Below, piece by piece: positions 11,392 through 18,922 of a stretch of DNA of 20,208 bases (the first letter of the stretch is position 1; the number at the start of each line of letters is the position of its first letter). Under the pieces are notes generated by a model, which worked only from the letters and a program-made list of their open reading frames with translations, had not been told where the DNA came from and ran no database searches. A program made the position numbers and the translations under genes. Source of the stretch: Ectocarpus siliculosus (Eukaryota > Sar > Phaeophyceae > Ectocarpales > Ectocarpaceae); contig FN648481.1 in NCBI GenBank assembly GCA_000310025.1, positions 114,393 through 134,600 of the forward strand, written 5' to 3'.

Positions 11392-13516
11392 CTCAGCGAA
11401 AGAGAGAGAGACACACACACACACAGAGAGACAGAGAGAAGAGACGGAGAGACGGAACAAGAGACAGAGAGAAGAGAGACAGAAAGAGAAGCTAGATAAG
11501 AGAGACAAAAAGAGAGACTTAGCTAGAGAAAGACATAGAGAGGGACAGGGGATAGAATCCGCCGCGACAACTTCGTGGGAACAGAGCCGGGATCTCAGCT
11601 TCTGTTTGCACACCGAAGCACGACACCTGGGCCGTAAGAGCACGAGCCCAACAGGGCATCGCGTGTCTCCTTCTCACTCTCCATCTCGCGAGGACGGAAG
11701 GATAGGGTGCGGCGGCACATCCATCATCCCGCCATGCTCGAGTACCTCGAATGGATTCTCCACACACATGCATCCCTCCCGCCGAGTACAGAAGAAACAA
11801 AACCCTTGGATCCTTTGGTGAAAAAGAGCAATCCAAAAATACCGCAAAGGGGGCAGCTTCCCTGTAGCCAACGTACCCAGACAGGGTACTGGCACTGCTC
11901 TACCGTAGCCCCACGGCTTTCGGATCGCAGCAATACAGACCAACGACACGAATCTCACGCGTACACACGGTTGGTGCCACCGTTGATCGATCAGTGCCCA
12001 ATGAGAGGCAAAAAGTAAAAACTCCGACAGATCATCACCACCGCCTGTACACGGCAAGAACACCCGCGCACCTGCTCCACCGCAAGCACGAAGGCGTTCA
12101 GCAGGCCGGCGTCCACCTCGCCGCGGGAAGCACCCACATTGCCCCGAGCCGCCGGCGTGAGCCTGCCAGCGAGCAGAGGGAGGGAAAGCAAGCGCCCCCG
12201 TTTTAACACATCAGGCGATACCGCTTGTTTCCCAACACATGTTGCTGCTGGTCTCGTCGGAATGCTACGCCGTGGACGATGGGAGTGCAACCCAAGCTTC
12301 GTGCTGCAGAGCACTGCTGCACATCTCGTCGTCGGGCTCATTCAACAGCGCACAGAAATATATTCTCACACCACCCCCTTTTGGGTTGGAGTATCGAGGG
12401 GAGCGAGTGTCTCGTTGCTGCTTGTTATCGTCCGCCAGTTCCGGTCGAGGGTATTCCAGCACGGGGGATCGCAGACAGGATTAGGTGGGGTTGGGGAGAG
12501 GACCTGAAAAAACTACCCGTGATTGAGGGGGGGGGGGGGGAAGTGCGTCTGTAGGTCTAGGTTTCATCCCACCTGTCGATGGAGTCGAGGAGGAGTACCA
12601 CCCTGTGTGATACGCACCGGCGGCAGTATTGAAACGCCTCCGACAAGACCCTGACACGCGACAGAGACAAGACAGGGACGGAGGTGGCGTCGGGGCATAT
12701 TCATTGTCATGCACGGTCATAGTGACAACATGTTGTTACACGACCTCGCCATGTCCAGCACCGCAACGCCGTCCCGGAAAACGTATGATACTAGCCGACC
12801 AATCGATGGTAAACTACTTCTTGCTTGGGATAAGTTTGGGAGGATGCTCATGGCGCGCTTTGCCTACGCCTTGACCCAGCACCTCATCGCTTACACCATC
12901 TTTTCCCCTCGCCGTCGTCGCTCGAGCGCCCTTAATCTAAACAGGGGAACGGGGGCCCCAAAAGTCGCTCATCCTAGACGTCGGTGTAGTGCTTGGTCAA
13001 GGACGGGCCCATCCCTGTCAAGATGGAGCCTGTCGAGATGGAGAACAGTTCCTATTCCTATTCTTAACCAGGGCCAACCCTAACTATTGCGAGTCTTGTT
13101 CTCAATCCGTCACTTGGCTATGGTTTAGCTCCTTATCAAAGCGGGGGGCGTACACGTGATGGGGGGAGTGCTGGCATAGGCGACAACATGCTTGTACCGT
13201 GAAGGCAGGGGGAAACACCACGCCGTGACGCGTCATCCATGCTGTGACGTCATCTCACCGGTCGGCGTGCACCCCCCCGATGGCGGCCAGTCTTCCCGGA
13301 GAAAGCTTGACAAGACGACAGCCAAGACGTGCCGCAAGCGCTTCAACCTGTTGTATACACGCGGTAAAAGGTCATCGGGAGGAATGAGGGTGAGAGTGAG
13401 GCACGCAGCTGCGCTAACGGCTGCTGCTGGCGGTAGGCATCTAAGACGTGTTGGTCAGATAATTATCTGTGTTGACCCCGAACTTAACCCTTGAGTTTTC
13501 GCCCTCTCTCTCTCTC

Positions 13517-13608
<92 letters not shown>

Positions 13609-16495
13609 CTTACCAGGCGAGTCTTTCCCACCCCCGAAGGGCCGTGAACGAGCAAGGCACCGTTACCGCCGCCACGGCCCCCACCGCCCCTCACGGTCAT
13701 CTCCTCTCTCCGTCCAGCAACCCCACTGGCGCTGACCCCTGTCTCTGCTAGCTCGAAAGCGGCCGAGAGGTCGTCGACGACGGAGGCCTCGTGACTCCGT
13801 AGGACGGTCTCCACCCAAACCGGTTCCCCTAGAGTTGGAGGGCGGCCTGCATGGTAAAAAAACACGGGGAGAGGGCGGGGAGGGTAATTGAGAGAGAGCG
13901 GGTTGGATGGGGCCGCGCACTTAATGGATACCTTTCGCGAACGCACACCATTCCTACTCCTGACATGTAGAGGCACCCGCGGGTGTTGTGTATTGCCTTA
14001 CTTTTGATGTGTAGGGGAAAAACACTGGCCTCATACTTCTTCTTAACATCGTCCATCTCCTAGGATAGTGACTCTTGCCTCACTTGACTTAGCTACTAAA
14101 ACTTGACCTTCACTGTGTCATTTCCTATCCAAGTTCTCCTCGTTAATCTTGCTCAGGGTCGCGCTTTCCCACTACCTTGCCTCTGAACGAGGGGGGGGTG
14201 TAACTCATAGTCGTGCATACCGTAGTCGTTAGACCATTGACCTCGCATCCCTACAAAGCCGGGACGGAGCACGCCGGGTTCTCACCGGACCAGGCTCTCA
14301 CATCACCAAGCGCGAAGCGCCGTACGGTATTCGGCGAGTCGCATGAAGGGTGAGCTTCATCCTGCTAAGGGTGTTCGGCATCTTGTGCTTACTTCCTTGG
14401 GTACGGATGACAGCTGCGTATGACTTCATTTATTTTCTGGTGGTTTCACTTCCAGAGACAGTGATAAGCACTGTGTAACTGCCTCGAGGATGCTTGGCCA
14501 TGTTAACACAACGTGGTGCGATCATCCCCCTTGCACGGAGTGAGGGTTCTCCACCCCGCACAACATGATCTACTCGACCACCACTACGGTTATCGCAAAA
14601 AAAAAAACAGAGATAAAAAAAAACAACGGTAACCTGGTTGCCGAGTTCACGAAGTGCATTGGCTTGTTTTACAACGTCGTTGCCAAGCGACGAAAACCCA
14701 ACCCCGATGGCCAACACCGGGGAGGGGCGAGGGGGCGGGTATGAAAAGAACATGAATTAACGTGCCCCAAAAAGCCTGATCCGCGGCTAATGGTGTCACT
14801 AGTCATAAACATAAACAAAGCAGGTCACCCACATAACAAAACATGGGTCATCTCTTGCCCAAGAATGCACAAATCCCACCCAAAGGCAAAGCACGAATGC
14901 ACACCGTTCCACACCTTCTCGACAGGTGGTTTTTGTTGGGGCGGCGGCGGAAATGTCGTGGTAAGACACTTCGAGCGCCTTGTGGGGCACAACAACCTCG
15001 CTGCTGATCGTCACCGCCCCCCAATCGGACAGCCGGTCGGCCCAGTCCCCCTCCTTCTTCACACCAGTCTTCCCTCCCGGTGTACAGCTCTGGCTCGACC
15101 CTCCGGCGATGGCTCCAGTCGCCGAATCCCCTCGCCGCGTACATGCGACGTCCGTCCCTGCTGTTGCCTGCTTCGTCCCTAACCTTTCCGTCTCGCCTTC
15201 ACCGCAGGCCCCCACTTTCTGCTTCTCCTCAGCATCTTCCCCTTCTCTGCTACGCCGCCTTGTTCCTCTGTGTCGGCCGTGGCTTGACTTCTCATTGCTG
15301 CTCCTGTGGGAGCCCCCCGCGCGACGGCTTGCGGAAGCGCCGGTGGCGGGAGTAGTCCCAGAAGGAGAGCCTGTCGAGAGAGGGACAACGTACTCCGGCG
15401 CCCGTCGACAGAGGAGCCGAACGCAGCGGCAGGTGGCATCTGCCGGGGCATGAAGGAGGTGGACGACGCCGCCGGACCTGACGACGCAGCCCCGCAGGAG
15501 CTCGAGGGCGGACTCCGGACGCAACGCCGATCTCGCGTCTCCAACCTCTGTGCCCTCCGTCATCGGTTCACCATCTCCATCACCACCGCCGCCGTCCCGC
15601 ACCACCTCGACGGTAGCCCACGGCTGGACAAAGTGAGGCGGCACAGCGCAGGTTCGGAGGTGGACGACCGGGTCCCTTGCGGCCGCCCGGGGCCCTGGCA
15701 TGATCATCACGGCGGGGTCTTGTGGGCGGAGCGCGGTGTCCACGCGAACGCGCGCCGGGCCGCCGCAGCCTCTCCACCCTTGGGATGGGTCCGGGGGGGA
15801 GTCTACCCACGCTAACCTCAGGTGACGTCCGCCTGGTGTGGGATGCAGGTGGGAAGGGCGAGGGTACAGCAGTCTCGAGATTAAGGCGGCAAGACGCGAT
15901 GGTATGTACCGTTGCCAGAACCCGGAGGTGAACAGTAAATAGTAGTCCTGTCGGGCAGCAGCAAGTTGCTGAAAAGAGGGCCCATCTCGAGGGAGACACA
16001 TTCACCGGAGATGTGATCGATGCGGTCCTACCTCTCGCAGCCCTCTGCCCGACTCTACTGTGGTGCAAGACACAGCAGCGTACACCAGCAGCCGACATCG
16101 TGCCGGTGGCGTGCTGCTGCTACACCTGCAGACTTGTAGATAGACGTTCAGTCTAAATATGTTCCAACGCAGTCTAAACGCCTCCACATGCTTTACTTGA
16201 GGCACCGTTCATCTTCGGTCGAACAAACCTGCCCGTTCACACTGAAGGTGGGATACAAGCAGCCACTGACGAGACTTATTCGTCGGCGGGCTGATGGCAT
16301 CCCGGCATCCCGGCCGTTGTTTCAGTCAAGATTTCCCGCAACCAAGCGTTCACAAAGCTCACCGAAGCTCGCAGCCTGCTGAGGACAGACGTTCAGAACA
16401 TCCTCTACAGTATCCGGGCGAGGGTCCACGGAAGCAACCACTTGCAGAGAACGAGAAGACTCCGGCATCCACTCCGGCCCCGCGCCGCAGGCCAT
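5802..16495 (-). CDS. Tandem (type II) AAA+ ATPase with degenerate D1, ~17 exons
   Basis: ATP-driven remodelling protein of the Cdc48 group, ~1143 aa in this model. Exons: 16495-16363, 15832-14915, 14662-14634, 14059-14002, 13846-13614, 13347-13259, 12650-12573, 12162-12072, 11169-11048, 10805-10697, 10332-10135, 9830-9735, 9455-9329, 8709-8600, 8121-8015, 7529-7280, 6485-5802; all phases agree. D1: Walker A GPSGVGKT (448-455), Walker B VVLLLDSID (504-512, Ser510 replacing the catalytic Glu), sensor region VVGVTSWP (Ser561 for Asn). D2: GPPGTGKT (758-765), SIVFIDEFQALF (Asp817, Glu818), VLAATN (Asn899), LRPGRFDE (Arg910, Arg913), GYSGADL (1055-1061). Residues 1-400 have no recognised domain; a long N-terminus, inactive-looking D1 and an FIDEF-type D2 Walker B recall PEX1, but the D2 pore region (KVSDVVRGEIGESE) fits neither PEX1 nor PEX6, so AFG2/SPATA5-like remains possible. 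The core from 13846 down is secure; the first four exons and the 11169 acceptor are tentative. Confidence 0.8.
7280..7529 (-). CDS. AAA gene exon with D2 sensor 1 and arginine fingers
   Basis: After SRLASQLLVCMDELARW comes a Gly/Asp/Ala-rich insert of about 40 residues ending in a poly-Gly run, then NVMVLAATNAPEAVDAAF and LRPGRFDE. Asn899 is sensor 1, and Arg910/Arg913 are the arginine-finger positions. The acceptor GAGCAG|T follows a C-run (minus strand, complement of 7558-7578) and the donor is GACGAG|GTGAGG. Confidence 0.92.
8015..8121 (-). CDS. AAA gene exon with intact D2 Walker B
   Basis: The acceptor CCATCAG|GCC starts AVDQAFRTARELAPS, followed by IVFIDEFQALFASRE with Asp817 and the catalytic Glu818. 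It ends ACAGG|GTGAGG in phase 2, which joins to exon 7529-7280 to give GTGSRLASQLLVCMDEL. The motifs are those expected of an active ATPase. Confidence 0.93.
8173..8376. repeat. Three tandem ~62-69 bp repeats in an AAA intron
   Basis: Units begin with gttaca at 8173, 8235 and 8304. Each carries the pattern gttacac(g/a)ttagaacc, an A-rich stretch with tacaa, then (a)gcaaactacgcat or a close variant. They differ by small A-run indels and substitutions. They lie inside intron 8599-8122 and encode nothing recognisable. Confidence 0.9.
9329..9455 (-). CDS. AAA gene exon opening D2; intron splits the P-loop
   Basis: The acceptor GCTCAG|GTC begins VGGLERAKRAVQEMVVWP, the classic start of an AAA D2 module, after exon 9830-9735 ends VRWSE. 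The exon ends GPP plus one base of the next Gly at CCAG|GTGCGG. The following exon (8709-8600, acceptor CCACAG|GA) resumes with G-TGKTLLAKAAATETGAT and runs to GEIGESEK at donor AAG|GTGCGG. The joined Walker A is GPPGTGKT. Confidence 0.93.
10135..10332 (-). CDS. AAA gene exon with D1 lid and polyalanine tract
   Basis: The acceptor CCTCAG|GAC follows a strong pyrimidine tract and the donor is CGACAG|GTCTGA. The exon encodes DAFEEVVGLCQGFTAGDMCA, matching the helical lid of an AAA domain (GF-x-GxD pattern), then V and 13 or more alanines, then a charged tail ending LRAGFRQ. The alanines are encoded by a pure GCT run. The preceding exon (10805-10697, donor CAGCAG|GTACGTGT) supplies PLRARILSRALLHTGKWEEA. 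Confidence 0.88.
10230..10270. repeat. Coding CAG/GCT trinucleotide repeat
   Basis: Thirteen CAG units plus a partial unit on the plus strand, read as GCT (alanine) codons in the D1 lid of the AAA protein. The lack of codon variation suggests a recent or unstable expansion. Confidence 0.95.
11048..11169 (-). CDS. AAA gene exon with D1 sensor region; probable GC donor
   Basis: It encodes RVAVVGVTSWPDQVHPTARR and ends in CAGQEVLVLPP. The 5' edge is placed at GAAAAAAG|GGA because it is the only AG that keeps frame with exon 12162-12072, but it lacks an adjacent pyrimidine tract. At the 3' edge no GT gives a sensible junction. Using CCCAG|GCACGT (GC at 11047-11046) with acceptor GCGCAG|C (10806/10805) gives LVLPPSQPLRARILSRAL, which fits the AAA fold. 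A GC-AG intron is therefore proposed. Confidence 0.65.
11292..11552. repeat. Long GA-rich simple-sequence tract
   Basis: About 260 nt of GA-rich sequence on the plus strand, with a perfect (GA)n core at about 11349-11385, GATA units at 11326-11340 and an AC run at about 11410-11424. On the AAA sense strand this is CT-rich and lies 120-380 nt upstream of the acceptor at 11170. The surrounding intron (12071-11170) holds no other recognised feature. Confidence 0.9.
12573..12650 (-). CDS. AAA gene exon with degenerate D1 Walker B
   Basis: The acceptor GTGTCAG|G follows pyrimidine-rich sequence and the donor is GACAG|GTGGGA. It encodes VLSEAFQYCRRCVSHR then VVLLLDSID. In active AAA+ domains the Walker B aspartate is followed by the catalytic glutamate; here a serine (510) stands there. 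The next exon (12162-12072) continues RLTPAARGN and ends LNAFVLAVEQ at donor CAG|GTGCGC. Confidence 0.88.
13456..13469. repeat. 14-bp perfect palindrome in an AAA intron
   Basis: cagataattatctg reads the same on both strands and is flanked by ggtca on the left and tgacc further right. It lies in intron 13613-13348. No function is assigned. Confidence 0.6.
13528..13604. repeat. (CT)n/(GA)n microsatellite just inside an AAA intron
   Basis: About 77 nt of perfect CT on the plus strand (GA on the AAA sense strand) starts 9 nt beyond the donor GTAAGT at 13613. Imperfect CT continues down to about 13503. Read through, it gives a chance RERERE open frame on the minus strand. Confidence 0.95.
13614..13846 (-). 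CDS. AAA gene exon with D1 Walker A
   Basis: The acceptor ATGCAG|GC follows a T-run, and the exon ends GGGAAGACTCGCCTG|GTAAGT, a perfect donor. It encodes EPVWVETVLRSHEA, a Gly-rich stretch, then ALLVHGPSGVGKTRL, the P-loop of the first ATPase domain with Lys454 and Thr455. The next exon (13347-13259) supplies VEALAARLGCRLVKLSPGRL, so the P-loop helix is interrupted by a phase-0 intron. Confidence 0.88.
14002..14662 (-). CDS. Proposed small exons 3 (29 nt) and 4 (58 nt) of the AAA gene
   Basis: Exon 3 (14662-14634) follows acceptor ACAAG|CC. There is no other AG in the ~90 nt before it, and that stretch is pyrimidine-rich; the exon ends at donor CCAG|GTTACC. Exon 4 (14059-14002) follows CCTAG|GAG, encodes EMDDVKKKYEASVFPLHIK and ends at AAAA|GTAAGG. 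The phases (1 to 0, 0 to 1) are exactly those needed to join exon 2 to the secure D1 exon at 13846. No family match supports these residues. An alternative is a start codon at ATG 14753, which opens the same frame after an in-frame TAA. Confidence 0.45.
14915..16495 (-). CDS. Proposed N-terminal exons 1-2 of the AAA gene
   Basis: Exon 2 lies in a long minus-strand open frame (16001-14799) of about 400 codons. It is taken from the acceptor CACACCAG|GC (15833/15832), which follows a pyrimidine-rich stretch, to the donor GAAG|GTGTGG (14915/14914). Its product contains hydrophobic stretches such as VVHLLHAPADATCRC and a basic, Ser/Gly-rich low-complexity middle, with no named domain. Exon 1 is inferred from a protein-like frame starting at ATG 16495 (MACGAGPEWMPE) and ending at donor TTCG|GTGAGC (16363/16362); the phase fits. 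An alternative start is the ATG at 16001, which directly follows an in-frame TGA. RNA evidence would choose between them. Confidence 0.5.
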
Positions 16496-16816
16496 CTCGC
16501 TGCACGACTGCGCAACGCAGATACACCCAGCAAAAGTGCCTCCAGCAAGCCACGCAAATGCTGACAGTCCAGGGCTGAAACGGGTACACCAATGTTCAGG
16601 TTTCCTTGGGGTACCCCCATATGGCTCTCTTGTCTGTGGAGGTGTGAGGTGTACCGCATTGAGACACCACGCCGCTCTGTACCGTTAGATTGCAGGCGCT
16701 AGGCTGCGGTTCTCTTCGTCACTTGTGCCGTACACACAAGCAAGCGTTGACCCACACACCACCACGCAGCGCACCCTTGCGCGCGGCAGGGAGAGAGAGA
16801 GAGAGACTACGGGCGA
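16496..16816. promoter_or_regulatory. Divergent promoter region between AAA gene and kinase gene
   Basis: If the proposed AAA start at 16495 is right, 321 bp separate two start codons facing away from each other, so both promoters and both 5' UTRs must fit here. A CCAAT pentamer occurs at 16588-16592 on the plus strand. No TATA box is evident. A (GA)8 run at 16791-16806 ends 10 nt before the kinase ATG and is probably in its 5' UTR. Confidence 0.5.
16791..16806 (+). repeat. (GA)8 just upstream of the kinase ATG
   Basis: Perfect GA run directly before actacgggcga-ATG. Its orientation on the sense strand matches the GA run in the cyclin leader. Confidence 0.9.
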
Positions 16817-16997
16817 ATGAAGGCCAACGGCGGCTGCCGAAGTGCAGCATTCCTCGCTCTGTTCGCCCTGATTCGCGCCGCCGCTGGCTTTACAACATCA
16901 TCAGCGTTGTTGTCATCGCCGGCAAGCTCGCATGGATCTGTTTGTCGCCCGCCGCCGCAGCGACATAGCACCAAGACCGGGAGCAGGAGCTGCAGCA
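16817..16997 (+). other. Bipartite plastid presequence (signal plus transit peptide)
   Basis: Codons 1-60. A positively charged start (MKANGGCR) precedes a hydrophobic stretch, AAFLALFALIRAAAG, and then FTTSSALLSSPASS, lacking acidic residues and rich in hydroxylated and basic ones. In stramenopiles the phenylalanine right after the signal cleavage site is the established determinant of import across the secondary plastid membranes. Here the motif is AAG-F, a variant of ASA-F. The second Met (residue 61) sits at the likely start of the mature kinase. Confidence 0.75.
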
Positions 16998-18884
16998 TGA
17001 GCGAGGGACAACTCGGAGTGGGTTTCGACTTCGGCACAAGGTACAGGTCGGGTGTTGGGCTCTCTAAGAGGGAGCGGCAATGTGTATACGGCGTGTGCCG
17101 TGTGCCAGTTGCGTTCGAAACAAAGCACGTACGCGCCACGGAATAAGACACGCCGCGGGCGAGAGCAACCGGACTCGCTATCAGAAGAGCCAGCTCGAAA
17201 GCGGCTCGCGACATGGGTTCTTCACGTTCTATGTAGGAGGAGACTTGAAAGCCATCTTTGCTGTGTGCAAAGGTTATCACATTCAAAATTAAAATTTTAG
17301 ATATCATCATGCGCAGCATCGCTATTTAGAGTGCATGATCAAATGCGTACCTTCGGATTGCCGCATCCAGCCGGTGCTGACGCAACTTTTTTTTACCGCC
17401 GCCAAGGTCAGTGTAGGAGGTAATGAAGCAGGCAGCCATTGCTGATGGAGTGAACTAGGAGGGTTAGCAGCGAGGAGAAGAAGGAATAATCTACACATGC
17501 GCGATTTCTTGTTGTGTGTGCTGTTGTTGTTGCGTAGCGTACGAGGCGGTCATTCTCGGGAACGGAGCTGTCTGTACAACTGCTGTGAGGGTTCAGATTG
17601 TTTATGTTGTACCGTTTATTTTGTTTTGGGTATTCTTTATTATTCAGGTTTTGGCAGTGCATATCCTGTGCCCTGGTAGGCTTCGGTCCTAGAGTTTACA
17701 CCTATTGGATGTCCACTGAACACTGGATAGATAGTTGGAACGCCCTGGAGCAATACACAATACGAACCGCTCAATCTGGAACTTTTCCACCTGGAGTATA
17801 CACGCGGGTTATACTCCGTGGTGCATCACACACGAAGCGACTTGTTCGCTGTGTGGTGGCGCACCTGCTTTGTACTAGCGCGCAAAGACCGAATTCCCTT
17901 GCGGTACTTCCATACTTGTGCCTGCCGAATGTGAAGTTTTTGGTTAGCCGGGATGCCCAATCAACACCCACGGCGGATGGCCAGCTTTAGTTCATCCCTG
18001 GTGAAACGTTGCCTGGGCCGGCGAAAAACCGGCACATATGCATACATAGCTCCGTGCCGGCGTTGATGCGAGGTCAATGGTTTACAACAACGACTACGGC
18101 ATGCGTTTACACGAGTACCCCCCCCTCCCTCCCTTCCAACTAGGGCCCCGTATCCTAACCCCACCCCCCATTTTCTTTTGTTGTCGTTCGGACCCCCTAC
18201 CAGCGGCGTTCGAGCCGTGGTGATTGATGTCGAAGGCGAGGTGAAGTTCGATTCCTCGCTAAGGTGGGCTGCACCGGACGACCCTGACGAGTGGCTGAGG
18301 GCGGCGGACACGCTGATGGGGGACGTGCCGCTAGCTCTGCGCAAGTGAGAGAGAGAGGAAGCGCGAACAACGCGTGGAACCCGACAACCTTGGTTGGTGT
18401 TGTCGTTGTTTTTGCTGTTGAGGCGGTTGGTTGTGGTGTTGTTGGTGCTTGGTGGGCTCCAGAGCGGCCGCATTCTGGCAAAGCCGGGGTGTATACGTAT
18501 AGCGGACGGTATCCATGGAACAATCGTGCCTCACGCTTCGCGAACGCAAGACACAAGTAAAGACGCAAGCTCACCGACGCGGGCACGTCATGTGAAACTG
18601 CCGCCTCCCTACAATCACGTTAACACATAGGTACATGAAGTGCATTGTGATCGTTCTGCGCACCCCTCCCCGTCCTGGCCCACACAAACGCCTGCGATAT
18701 CTACGTTTGTTTTTGATTCACTTTTTCATTGACTGTCGCGACGAGATTCCGAAGTGCTGCCCCCCCTCCCACCCTGTGGTGATGTGATAGGCGAGTGTCG
18801 AGGGTATGTTTCAGCGGCACGTCGGCGTCCTGTCTTTTGGTTGACGTCCATGATCCCTGCAGAGTGAGTGGGTGTGAAAGAGGG

Positions 18885-18922
<38 letters not shown>

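Noticed and set aside
11339-11821. 160-codon plus-strand frame rich in Arg-Glu
   Set aside because: It is translation of the GA microsatellite in an AAA intron.
12709-13083. 124-codon plus-strand frame beginning MHGHSDNMLLHD
   Set aside because: It looks mildly protein-like but has no recognised motif or supported splice sites, and lies antisense within AAA intron sequence. It could be a transposon relic, but I cannot support that.
14799-14914. C-terminal tail of the 400-codon minus frame ending FVYVYD
   Set aside because: Composition changes abruptly after CREG, and a plausible donor (GAAG|GTGTGG) lies there, so the tail is read as intron.
14980-15453. 157-codon plus-strand frame
   Set aside because: Antisense shadow of the proposed AAA exon 2, with a Ser/Pro-biased composition and no motif.
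18246-18255. gttcgattcc, like the T-loop of a tRNA
   Set aside because: It lies inside kinase exon 2 (codons for KFDSS), and no acceptor or anticodon stems can be formed around it.
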